Under the pieces are notes generated by a model. That model searched no databases, was not told where the DNA came from, and saw only the letters and a program-made list of their open reading frames with translations. DNA of 33,894 bases from CAAGNP01 sp045595965. Lineage in GTDB: Bacteria; Bacteroidota; Bacteroidia; Bacteroidales; UBA932. This document shows, in pieces, positions 6,671 through 13,915 of the stretch. How positions within the stretch are numbered: position 1 is the stretch's first letter; each line of letters begins with the position of its first letter. A program made the position numbers and the translations under genes. The stretch spans positions 1-33,894 of the forward strand of contig JAZOBN010000022.1 of assembly GCA_045595965.1 (NCBI GenBank), read 5' to 3'.

Positions 6671-7249
6671 ATGATGCCGAAAAATATGAACAATAAGGTG
6701 ATAATTTTTTCTGCCCCATCAGGATCGGGAAAGAGTACAATTGTCAACCATCTCTTGCAGAGATACAATCATCTTGAATTCTCCATTTCAGCCACATCAC
6801 GCTCTCCACGAGGATCGGAACAACATGGAAAAGAGTACTATTTCTACTCCACTGCCGAGTTCGAAAAGCTCATCAAAGAGGATGCATTTGTAGAGTATGA
6901 AGAGGTATATCAAGGTTCATATTACGGCACCCTCCGTTCAGAAGTGGAGAGGATATGGGCAAAAGGGCATACCATTCTCTTCGATATCGATGTCAAAGGG
7001 GGGGTAAACCTCAAAAAGATATTCAAAGATTCTGCGTTGGCTGTCTTTATCAAGCCCCCTTGTGTTGACACCCTAAAACAGAGGCTCATAGGGAGGGGAA
7101 CAGATACACCCGAAGCTATTGAAAAGAGGGTGGCTAAAGCAGAGGAAGAGCTGACCTACGAAAAATATTTCGACACCACTATTATCAATGATATTTTGAG
7201 CGAATCCTTTGCCCAGGCAGAGAAACTTGTCGAGAATTTTACCCTATAG
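6671..7249 (+). CDS. gmk: Guanylate kinase
   Basis: The 192-residue product has the P-loop FSAPSGSGKST near residue 13, the GMP-binding SATSRSPRGSEQHGKEYYF segment, YEEVYQGSYYGT, and the IDVKGGVNLK Walker-B-like strand. Guanylate kinase converts GMP to GDP with ATP. ATG codons at 6671, 6674 and 6686 are all possible starts; conservation begins only at NKVIIFSAPSG, so the exact N-terminus is open. nadD starts 7 bases after the stop, so the two form an operon. Confidence 0.96.
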   Translation: MMPKNMNNKVIIFSAPSGSGKSTIVNHLLQRYNHLEFSISATSRSPRGSEQHGKEYYFYSTAEFEKLIKEDAFVEYEEVYQGSYYGTLRSEVERIWAKGHTILFDIDVKGGVNLKKIFKDSALAVFIKPPCVDTLKQRLIGRGTDTPEAIEKRVAKAEEELTYEKYFDTTIINDILSESFAQAEKLVENFTL

Positions 7250-7256
7250 TAACATT

Positions 7257-7823
7257 ATGCGCTGTGCCCTCTTTTTTGGTTCATTCAATCCCATCCACTA
7301 TGGTCATTTGTCCATAGCAGAGTATCTTTTGGGGATGGAGAATATCGAGCAGGTCCGTCTGATTCTCTCTCCAAAGAATCCGCTAAAGGATCCTAGAATC
7401 ATCTCAGACCCTTTTATCAGATTCAAAGAGACAGTAGAGGCTGTCAACGCACTCCCCATAAAAGATGAGTTCCGCAGCAAGATTCTCGTTTCAGATGTGG
7501 AATTCCATCTCCCTCCCCCACTCTACACAATTAACACCCTCAGATACTTGCGTGAGCAGGAGCCAGAAAATGAGCACATTCTGATCATTGGGGGGGATAA
7601 TATCTCCATTATCGAAAAATGGTACAAATGGGAAGATATCCTGAATGAATTTGAGGTATGGGTCTATCCCCGCAACTCTGTGGGAGAAGAAGAGTTGTGT
7701 ACAAAATACAACGCCCTGCAAAAAACAAAAAAGGTGCTCTATCTTTCAGATGCACCTTTATATGATATCTCCTCTTCAGAAATCAGGGAGGGGAAAAAAT
7801 CTCAGTTTACACTACCGGGATAA
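7257..7823 (+). CDS. nadD: Nicotinate-nucleotide adenylyltransferase
   Basis: The 188-residue protein starts MRCALFFGSFNPIHYGH, the nucleotidyltransferase GxFxPxHxGH signature right at the N-terminus, and has IIGGDN in the middle and ISSSEIR near the end (the ISSTxxR motif). NadD makes nicotinic acid adenine dinucleotide from NaMN and ATP in NAD synthesis. The open frame extends 16 codons upstream into gmk, but those residues are not family-like, so ATG 7257 is chosen. The 3' end overlaps the convergent pseudouridine synthase gene by 22 bases (7802-7823), with no room for a separate terminator. Confidence 0.95.
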   Translation: MRCALFFGSFNPIHYGHLSIAEYLLGMENIEQVRLILSPKNPLKDPRIISDPFIRFKETVEAVNALPIKDEFRSKILVSDVEFHLPPPLYTINTLRYLREQEPENEHILIIGGDNISIIEKWYKWEDILNEFEVWVYPRNSVGEEELCTKYNALQKTKKVLYLSDAPLYDISSSEIREGKKSQFTLPG

Positions 7824-8530
7824 TACTCTCCGAATATTGTACAATCGGCAATAATCTCAATCGCCTCTCTCTTGACAGGATGGATAAATCTGATTCCTCT
7901 TGCATGAAGAGAAATACTGCCATCTTTATTGGAACGACGTGCTCCGTACTTCAAATCCCCCTTTATAGGGCATCCTATTGCAGAAAGCTGGCACCTGATC
8001 TGGTGGTGGCGTCCTGTCAGCAAATGGACCTCAACAAGGAAATAATTTGTTGTTGCCTTTATGAGTGAGTATCTGAGTTTTGACTCTTTTGCCCCGTTTT
8101 TTGGTATCTGGTACGCATAAGACTTGTTCTGCTTCTCGTTTCTAAGCAGATAATGGGTCAATTCACCCTCCTGCGGATCGGGACAATGTTCCACAACTGC
8201 CCAATATATTTTCTCCACCTTCTCCCCGCCGGATCTGAACATCTCGTTCAGTCTTTCAAGAGCTTTTGAAGTTTTTGCCAGAATCACCACACCGCTGACA
8301 GGGCGGTCAAGCCTGTGGGGAACCCCCATGAATACCAGACCCGGTTTTTGGTCTCTTTGAGCAATAAATGCCTTCATTTTCTCACTCAAAGGCTCATCCC
8401 CGGTCTTATCACCCTGGATAATCTCACCGGATCTCTTATTAAAGACAATCAGATGATTGTCCTCATACAATATTCTTGATGAGATATCTGAATACTCCTG
8501 CTGCGATATATGGCGATAAAACTCCGACAT
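7802..8530 (-). CDS. RluA-family pseudouridine synthase
   Basis: This 242-residue protein has the core motif VPHRLDRPVSG with the catalytic Asp at residue 75, followed by the LLTGRHHQIRCQL and HARGIRF segments. The family isomerises uridine to pseudouridine in rRNA or tRNA. No N-terminal S4 domain is present, unlike the rluD gene later in the window, so it belongs with the shorter RluA-like branch (RluA/RluC/TruC-like). The substrate cannot be named from sequence alone. It starts 3 bases after the panB stop codon, an operon pair, and overlaps the end of nadD. Confidence 0.9.
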   Translation of the reverse strand: MSEFYRHISQQEYSDISSRILYEDNHLIVFNKRSGEIIQGDKTGDEPLSEKMKAFIAQRDQKPGLVFMGVPHRLDRPVSGVVILAKTSKALERLNEMFRSGGEKVEKIYWAVVEHCPDPQEGELTHYLLRNEKQNKSYAYQIPKNGAKESKLRYSLIKATTNYFLVEVHLLTGRHHQIRCQLSAIGCPIKGDLKYGARRSNKDGSISLHARGIRFIHPVKREAIEIIADCTIFGEYYPGSVN

Positions 8531-8533
8531 ATT

Positions 8534-9349
8534 CTAATACTGTTCCTTATCGTTAGGGAAGTCCTGGTTCTTCACATCCTCTACGTACTTTGAGAATGCT
8601 GCAAGACACTCATCGCGCAAATTGGCATACCTGCGAAGAAATTTTGGAGAGAAGTTGTTTGTCAGACCAAGCATGTCATGCATTACAAGAACCTGTCCAT
8701 CCACATGCCTGCCGGCTCCGATGCCAATTACAGGGATTGTCAGTTTTTCTGCCACCCTCCTACCGAGTTCTGCCGGAATTTTTTCGAGGACAAGTGCAAA
8801 GCATCCCGCTTTTTCAAGAGCTATCGCATCCTCCACAAGTTTTTCTGCCTCAGCCTCCTCTTTTGCACGGACAGCATAAGTGCCAAATTTATGGATAGAT
8901 TGTGGTGTCAGACCCAAGTGACCCATAACAGGGATGCCTGCACACAAAATCCTCTCAATAGACTCAAGAACCTCCTGTCCCCCTTCAAGTTTTACAGCAT
9001 CAGCTTCAGATTCTTTCATTATCCTGATAGCATTACTCAAAGCGAACTTAGAGTTTCCCTGATATGTACCAAATGGCATATCGACCACTACCAAAGGATT
9101 CTTTACTGCACGCATAACACTTTGTGCATGATATATCATCTGATCTATTGTGATAGGCAGTGTCGTTTCGTGACCTGCCATCACATTGGCAGCTGAATCT
9201 CCGACAAGTATAATATCAATGTTGGCTTCATTGACAATACTTGCCATTGTATAATCATAGGCGGTTATCATTGCTATTTTTTCACCCGCCTTCTTCATTT
9301 CGAGCAACCTATGGGTTGTCATAACCCTGTTTTTACCCTCTACAGACAT
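8534..9349 (-). CDS. panB: 3-methyl-2-oxobutanoate hydroxymethyltransferase
   Basis: The 271-residue product matches PanB: ITAYDYTMASIVNEA, ILVGDSAANVMAGHETTLPIT (metal-binding), VVDMPFGTYQ, EGG near residue 116, GHLGLTPQS, and PVIGIGAGRHVDGQVLVMHDMLG. PanB adds a hydroxymethyl group from methylene-THF to ketoisovalerate, the first step to pantothenate and CoA. Unlike many genomes, panC and panD are not adjacent; the partner gene is a pseudouridine synthase 3 bases downstream. It diverges from dnaK. Confidence 0.96.
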   Translation of the reverse strand: MSVEGKNRVMTTHRLLEMKKAGEKIAMITAYDYTMASIVNEANIDIILVGDSAANVMAGHETTLPITIDQMIYHAQSVMRAVKNPLVVVDMPFGTYQGNSKFALSNAIRIMKESEADAVKLEGGQEVLESIERILCAGIPVMGHLGLTPQSIHKFGTYAVRAKEEAEAEKLVEDAIALEKAGCFALVLEKIPAELGRRVAEKLTIPVIGIGAGRHVDGQVLVMHDMLGLTNNFSPKFLRRYANLRDECLAAFSKYVEDVKNQDFPNDKEQY

Positions 9350-9377
9350 AATTTCTGATATTTTTCAAAATTTTATG

Positions 9378-9409
9378 CAAAGCAATAAAATAATCGTGAA
9401 AATAACAAA
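9378..9409 (-). promoter_or_regulatory. Probable panB promoter
   Basis: On the minus strand TTTG (9409-9406), 20 bases and TTGCTTTG (9385-9378) give correct spacing but an imperfect -7 element (TTgcTTTG instead of TAnnTTTG). It lies 28 bases before the panB ATG. Confidence 0.4.
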
Positions 9410-9436
9410 ATATGACAAGGTGGCAGTTTTTCCTTT

Positions 9437-9481
9437 TGGCACAAGTTTGGTTACAGTCTTGTGCGTGACAAAAAATGTCAC
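9437..9481 (+). promoter_or_regulatory. dnaK control region with two dyads
   Basis: GCACAAG (9439-9445) and CTTGTGC (9458-9464) are perfect inverted repeats 12 bases apart. Immediately behind them GTGACA-AAAAA-TGTCAC (9465-9481) is a second perfect dyad. The first dyad overlaps TGGCACAAGTTTGGT (9437-9451), which resembles a sigma-54 -24/-12 element with a good TGGCAC half and a poor TTGC half. No TAnnTTTG box is evident, so dnaK may use a different sigma factor or a dedicated regulator. CIRCE (TTAGCACTC-N9-GAGTGCTAA) is not present. Confidence 0.5.
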
Positions 9482-9516
9482 ATCAAAACGGAAACAATTA
9501 AAAATTAAAAAATATT

Positions 9517-11427
9517 ATGGGAAAGATTATTGGTATTGACCTTGGAACAACCAACTCCTGCGTAGCAGTGATGGAAGGTAATGAACCTGCAGTCATCATT
9601 AACAGCGAAGGTAAAAGAACAACCCCTTCAGTGGTGGCATTTGCAGAAAACGGAGAAAGAAAAATTGGTGATCCTGCTAAAAGACAAGCTATCACCAACC
9701 CTTTGAAAACCATTTTCTCTATCAAGAGATTTATGGGAGAGCCATTTGACAAAGTTCAGACAGAGATAGGGAGAGTTCCTTACACCATCTCTAAAGGTGA
9801 CAACGGAACAGCACGCGTAAACATCGATGGCAGACTTTACTCGCCACAGGAAATTTCAGCAATGATTCTTCAGAAAATGAAAAAGACTGCTGAAGATTAT
9901 CTTGGTCAGGAGGTAACAGAAGCTGTCATTACAGTTCCTGCATACTTCAGCGACTCTCAAAGACAAGCAACCAAAGAGGCTGGTGAAATTGCCGGTCTTA
10001 ACGTAAGACGTATCATCAATGAGCCTACTGCAGCAGCACTTGCTTACGGTATGGACAAGAAAAACAAAGATATGAAAGTTGCCGTTTATGACCTTGGCGG
10101 TGGTACTTTCGATATTTCAATTCTTGAACTTGGCGACGGTGTCTTTGAAGTTAAATCAACCAACGGTGACACACACCTTGGTGGTGATGACTTCGACCAC
10201 AGAATTATTGAATGGTTGGCAGAGGAATTCAAGAATGAAAACAGCGGTATCGATCTGACAAAAGATCCTATGGCTCTTCAGAGATTGAAAGAGGCTGCTG
10301 AAAAGGCAAAAATTGAACTTTCAAGCCAGACATCTACAGAGATCAATCTACCTTATATCATGCCTGTAGACGGTGTTCCAAAACACTTGGTAAAGACCTT
10401 GACAAGAGCTAAATTCGAGCAACTTTGCGATGATCTTATCCAAAGGACCGTCGAACCTTGCCGCAAAGCCCTTTCAGATGCAGGTCTTTCAACTTCTGAC
10501 ATTGACGAAGTATTGCTTGTTGGTGGATCAACCCGTATCCCTGCAATTCAGCAGATCGTGGAAAAATTCTTCGGTAAAGCACCAAGTAAAGGTGTAAACC
10601 CTGATGAAGTTGTAGCAATCGGTGCAGCAATCCAAGGTGGTGTCCTTGCAGGTGATGTCAAAGATGTTCTTCTACTTGATGTAACCCCACTATCTCTTGG
10701 TATTGAGACACTTGGTGGCGTAATGACAAAACTTATCGAATCAAATACCACCATCCCTACCAAGAAATCAGAGGTATTCTCGACAGCAAGTGACAACCAG
10801 CCTTCAGTAGAGATCCACGTTCTTCAAGGTGAACGTTCAATGGCACGTGACAACAAGACCATCGGCCGTTTCCATCTGGATGGCATAACTCCTGCTCCTC
10901 GCGGTGTTCCTCAGATTGAAGTTACATTCGATATCGACGCAAACGGTATCCTTAATGTTTCTGCAAAAGATAAATCTACCGGTAAAGAGCAAAAAATCCG
11001 CATTGAAGCATCTTCTGGTCTAAGTGATGATGAAATCAAGAGAATGAGAGATGAGGCAAAAGCAAATGAAGCTGCAGACAAGGCTGAAAAAGAGAGAATT
11101 GATAAGATCAATGGTGCTGATGCAATGATCTTCAAGAGCGAAAAGAACCTTAAAGAGTATGGCGACAAGATTCCTGCAGACAAAAAAGGTGCTATTGAAT
11201 CTGCTTTGAACCAGCTTAAAGAGGCCCACAAATCTGGCGATCTTGCAGCTATCGACAAAGCCACCGAAGGTTTGAACCAGGCTTGGCACGCTGCATCTGA
11301 GGATATGGCAAAAGCTGCACAGGCTCAAGGCGGTGCAAACCCTGGAGCAGGCCAGCAGCAAGGCCCCTCTGCAAATGCAAGTGGTGATGGTGAAGTAACT
11401 GACGTCGATTTCGAAGAGGTAAAATAA
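9517..11427 (+). CDS. dnaK: Chaperone DnaK (Hsp70)
   Basis: The 636-residue protein is a complete Hsp70. It has IIGIDLGTTNSCVA at the N-terminus, the VPAYFSDSQRQATK and YDLGGGTFDIS nucleotide-binding signatures, VLLVGGSTRIPAIQ, a linker DVLLLDVTPLSLGI near 385-398, the substrate-binding domain and a helical lid. A Gly/Gln-rich tail ends DVDFEEVK. DnaK binds exposed hydrophobic segments with ATP control by DnaJ and GrpE, encoded 4 kb away on the other strand. The gene is monocistronic. A 48-bp palindrome follows it. Confidence 0.99.
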   Translation: MGKIIGIDLGTTNSCVAVMEGNEPAVIINSEGKRTTPSVVAFAENGERKIGDPAKRQAITNPLKTIFSIKRFMGEPFDKVQTEIGRVPYTISKGDNGTARVNIDGRLYSPQEISAMILQKMKKTAEDYLGQEVTEAVITVPAYFSDSQRQATKEAGEIAGLNVRRIINEPTAAALAYGMDKKNKDMKVAVYDLGGGTFDISILELGDGVFEVKSTNGDTHLGGDDFDHRIIEWLAEEFKNENSGIDLTKDPMALQRLKEAAEKAKIELSSQTSTEINLPYIMPVDGVPKHLVKTLTRAKFEQLCDDLIQRTVEPCRKALSDAGLSTSDIDEVLLVGGSTRIPAIQQIVEKFFGKAPSKGVNPDEVVAIGAAIQGGVLAGDVKDVLLLDVTPLSLGIETLGGVMTKLIESNTTIPTKKSEVFSTASDNQPSVEIHVLQGERSMARDNKTIGRFHLDGITPAPRGVPQIEVTFDIDANGILNVSAKDKSTGKEQKIRIEASSGLSDDEIKRMRDEAKANEAADKAEKERIDKINGADAMIFKSEKNLKEYGDKIPADKKGAIESALNQLKEAHKSGDLAAIDKATEGLNQAWHAASEDMAKAAQAQGGANPGAGQQQGPSANASGDGEVTDVDFEEVK

Positions 11428-11461
11428 TAACTACACCATAACATAATAAAAAAGCGGCTCA

Positions 11462-11509
11462 TGACATGAACCCCAAAAGTTAGACAAAAAACTTTCGGGG
11501 TTCATGTCA
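11462..11509. terminator. 48-bp palindrome related to the IS end, acting as a bidirectional terminator between dnaK and M28
   Basis: TGACATGAACCCC at the left and GGGGTTCATGTCA at the right pair as a 20-bp stem with a single A-C mismatch around an 8-base loop. The first 41 bases are the same as the IS left tip (33755 onward) except for A instead of G at 11475. After that the IS continues TTTGTT while this copy completes the palindrome. It lies 34 bases after the dnaK stop and 5 bases before the convergent M28 stop, with T-rich sequence on both sides, so it can terminate both genes. It may be a solo IS derivative or the hairpin from which the IS tip arose. Confidence 0.7.
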
Positions 11510-11514
11510 TTCCT

Positions 11515-12450
11515 TTATTTTTTCAAGAGTCTGACAAGAACCTCGTAAGAGAGAATTGTCAATTTCCTATGCTTCTCCCAATGTATCTTGTCTGGAGTAT
11601 CTGTCGGTTTGTGATAATCGACGTGGAGTTCATCCTCCATCCAAGCTATGAATGGTATATCATGTGCTGAAAATGGCGCATAATCAGATCCTCCTTTCCC
11701 ATCTCCTGTTCTTCTGTCATACATCACATTAAAAGGTTGGGGAATATCACTCTGCGCCTCTTTGCATATATCCAGCAAAAAAGGATAATTGTCATTCCAG
11801 GCAAAAGTGGCAGAAGGGATATCGGTATTGTCAGACCTTCCAACCATATCAAAATTAATATAACAACATATCGAATCCCCCTCTTCCCTAGTGTCAAACC
11901 ATCTCTGAACATAATACTTTGATCCGAGCAAGCCTTTTTCCTCACCATCCCATGCGCAAAAAACAAGGGTATATTCGGGGGTTATTCCTGATGCCCTGAC
12001 CATCTTGGCAAGGGTAAGAATTGTCGCTATGCCTGAAGCATTATCATCGGCTCCCGGATGGATTCCAGCCTCGGTATTTCCCAAATGGTCATAGTGGGCA
12101 CCGACTACTACATACCTATGTAAATCTCTACCTGGCATCACAGCTATGACATTTCTCATCATCTTTGGGTAAACTTTATTTTTGGGATTGCCTATTGTCG
12201 CATCCAGTTCAGCATCTGAAATTTTCTGTACACAGACATCATAACCTGCTTTCCGGAACTCCCTCTTCACATAAGCGGCACTCTTCTTTCCCCACTTTGT
12301 CCCTGCCTCTCTACCGTTAAAGCCGGTATCTGACAAATCATATATTATCTTTTTAGAGTACTCCAATGAGTAAATGTCATGGATATCCTGCTGTCCGAAA
12401 AGGGGGAGAGCGAACACCATAAGAAACAAAATAACTGTTGTTTTATTCAT
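11515..12450 (-). CDS. Secreted M28-family zinc aminopeptidase
   Basis: A clear signal peptide (TTVILFLMVFALPLFGQ, residues 4-20) precedes an M28 domain. The co-catalytic zinc ligands are all visible: AHYDHLG (His), PGADDNASG (bridging Asp), WDGEEKGLLGS (catalytic Glu and Glu ligand), NFDMVGR (Asp) and VDYHKPTDT (His). The family releases N-terminal amino acids from peptides in the periplasm or at the cell surface. At 311 residues it has the length of a minimal M28 enzyme. Convergent with dnaK, sharing the palindromic terminator. Exact specificity cannot be told. Confidence 0.92.
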   Translation of the reverse strand: MNKTTVILFLMVFALPLFGQQDIHDIYSLEYSKKIIYDLSDTGFNGREAGTKWGKKSAAYVKREFRKAGYDVCVQKISDAELDATIGNPKNKVYPKMMRNVIAVMPGRDLHRYVVVGAHYDHLGNTEAGIHPGADDNASGIATILTLAKMVRASGITPEYTLVFCAWDGEEKGLLGSKYYVQRWFDTREEGDSICCYINFDMVGRSDNTDIPSATFAWNDNYPFLLDICKEAQSDIPQPFNVMYDRRTGDGKGGSDYAPFSAHDIPFIAWMEDELHVDYHKPTDTPDKIHWEKHRKLTILSYEVLVRLLKK

Positions 12451-12486
12451 ATTTCACAAATTTGGTATACAAATTTATGAATATCT

Positions 12487-12518
12487 GTTGACATTGAGCG
12501 ATAATAGTTTTATATTTG
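12487..12518 (+). promoter_or_regulatory. Promoter of the trp leader-trpB unit
   Basis: GTTG (12487-12490), a 20-base spacer and TATATTTG (12511-12518) form a Bacteroides-type -33/-7 promoter. Transcription would begin only a few bases before the leader ATG at 12527, making the leader ORF nearly leaderless. Confidence 0.6.
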
Positions 12519-12526
12519 TCTCCAGA

Positions 12527-12577
12527 ATGAAAAGATTTGACAACAACAGATATTGGTGGCGCTGCTTACAACTCTGA
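12527..12577 (+). CDS. trpL: trp leader peptide with tandem Trp codons
   Basis: The 16-residue ORF MKRFDNNRYWWRCLQL has two adjacent TGG codons at 12554-12559 and stops at 12575-12577. It is followed at once by the antiterminator arm TCGTAAGT (12581-12588) and then by a terminator just ahead of trpB. The geometry is that of ribosome-mediated attenuation. A ribosome stalled at Trp leaves 12581-12588 free to pair downstream, whereas a ribosome that reaches the stop codon covers it and lets the terminator form. The name follows the functional class; no homology to enterobacterial TrpL is claimed. Confidence 0.85.
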   Translation: MKRFDNNRYWWRCLQL

Positions 12578-12580
12578 TAG

Positions 12581-12651
12581 TCGTAAGTCAACGCCCCTTT
12601 TACTTGAACCGATACAAGGACCTGACGTACTTACGAAAGGTCCTTTTAATT
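12581..12651 (+). promoter_or_regulatory. trp attenuator (antiterminator and terminator)
   Basis: TCGTAAGT (12581-12588) is perfectly complementary to ACTTACGA (12629-12636). The terminator stem AAGGACC (12616-12622) with GGTCCTT (12639-12645) encloses that second element in its loop and is followed by TTAATTTTT. The two pairings cannot comfortably coexist, so formation of the first would block termination. trpB starts 23 bases after the T-tract. Confidence 0.85.
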
Positions 12652-12673
12652 TTTAATAATCATTGTAGCCATT

Positions 12674-13852
12674 ATGAAAAATTACAACATCACCCCTGAC
12701 GGATTTTATGGAGAATTTGGTGGAACATTTGTACCCGATTCTCTTCGTCCATGTGTAAACGATCTTCAGCAGAGTTATCTCCAGATCATGAATGAACCCT
12801 CATTCAAAGGTGAATACTACCGATGGCTGCAGGAATATGTAGGACGCCCTACCCCACTATATCTATCAAAAAAACTTAGTCAGAAATACAACTGCAAACT
12901 ATACCTCAAGAGAGAGGATTTGAACCACACCGGTGCACACAAGATAAACAATGCATTGGGGCAGGCACTTCTTGCCAAGAAACTGGGTAAAAGAAAGATA
13001 ATAGCAGAGACAGGAGCTGGGCAACATGGTGTAGCTGTAGCGACAGTATGTGCTTTGCTCGATATGGAGTGTACTATTTTCATGGGAAAAATTGATGTGG
13101 AAAGGCAATATGTCAATGTAGAGAAGATGAAATTGCTTGGAGCAGATGTAGTTGCTGTGGAGAGTGGTTCACAAACCTTACAGGAGGCAGTTGATGAGGC
13201 ATTGAATTACTGGAGCACCCACTACAATGACACTTTTTATCTCATAGGTTCTGCTGTAGGTCCTCACCCCTACCCCGATATGGTTGCAAAATTCCAATCG
13301 GTAATAAGCGAAGAACTTGAAGAGCAGCTAATGCACTATGAAGGGAGAAATTACCCCGATTATCTTATAGCCTGTGTAGGTGGTGGAAGCAACGCAGCAG
13401 GAACCATATATCAATATCTCCAGAATGAGAAGGTAAAAATCATCCTTGCAGAGGCGGGAGGAAAAGGGGTTGGGACAGGGGAATCTGCAGCAACCCTGCA
13501 GCTGGGAAAAAAGGGATTGATACACGGATACAAGACTATGGTTCTCCAGGATGAAAATGGAAATATCAAAGACCCATACTCAATTAGTGCCGGACTTGAT
13601 TACCCTGGAATCGGTCCTCTTCATGCACACATTGTCTCCCAGGGGAGGGCAAGTGTGGTTGCAGTCAATGATGATGAAGCTGTAGAGGCGGCAAAAGAGC
13701 TGATCAAGTCTGATGGAATTATTCCAGCATTAGAGTCCTCTCACGCACTCGGGGCACTTAAAAAAGTGAAATTCAGCCCATCAGATGTCGTTGTTCTGAC
13801 ACTGTCGGGACGCGGAGATAAAGACATCAGCACATTCTTGCATTTTAGATGA
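12674..13852 (+). CDS. trpB: Tryptophan synthase beta subunit
   Basis: The 392-residue protein has the PLP lysine in HTGAHK (K90), the upstream KREDLN, the TGAGQHG loop, the phosphate-binding GGGSNAAG and the C-terminal LSGRGDKD. TrpB condenses indole and serine to tryptophan. Its length and the KREDLNHTGAHKINNALGQ-type motif place it in the canonical TrpB1 group that normally pairs with TrpA. No trpA or other trp gene is adjacent: the previous gene is on the other strand and the next is nagA. Control by a private attenuator is strongly suggested by the leader just upstream. Confidence 0.97.
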   Translation: MKNYNITPDGFYGEFGGTFVPDSLRPCVNDLQQSYLQIMNEPSFKGEYYRWLQEYVGRPTPLYLSKKLSQKYNCKLYLKREDLNHTGAHKINNALGQALLAKKLGKRKIIAETGAGQHGVAVATVCALLDMECTIFMGKIDVERQYVNVEKMKLLGADVVAVESGSQTLQEAVDEALNYWSTHYNDTFYLIGSAVGPHPYPDMVAKFQSVISEELEEQLMHYEGRNYPDYLIACVGGGSNAAGTIYQYLQNEKVKIILAEAGGKGVGTGESAATLQLGKKGLIHGYKTMVLQDENGNIKDPYSISAGLDYPGIGPLHAHIVSQGRASVVAVNDDEAVEAAKELIKSDGIIPALESSHALGALKKVKFSPSDVVVLTLSGRGDKDISTFLHFR

Positions 13853-13882
13853 TTTTGAGCACAGTTTTTGCACATTTTTTCA

Positions 13883-13890
13883 TACATTTG
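13883..13890 (+). promoter_or_regulatory. Possible -7 box of the nagA operon
   Basis: TACATTTG fits TAnnTTTG and lies 25 bases before the chosen nagA ATG at 13916. No TTTG at 19-22 bases upstream was found, so only the -7 part is supported. It argues against starting the protein at ATG 13868, which lies upstream of it. Confidence 0.4.
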
Positions 13891-13915
13891 TATCATTCAA
13901 AAAATGTGTATTAAA

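Noticed and set aside
9437..9481. CIRCE element (HrcA operator) at dnaK
   Set aside because: Neither dyad matches TTAGCACTC-N9-GAGTGCTAA.
10436..11361. Long minus-strand ORFs inside dnaK (and similar ones inside dnaJ, nagA and the barrel gene)
   Set aside because: They are antisense shadows of strongly conserved coding sequence with low-complexity, Ser/Leu-rich products.
12374..12577. 67-residue ORF ending in the trp leader peptide
   Set aside because: The first 51 codons overlap the M28 gene start and the promoter in antisense or intergenic sequence; only the last 16 residues, from ATG 12527, make sense as a leader.
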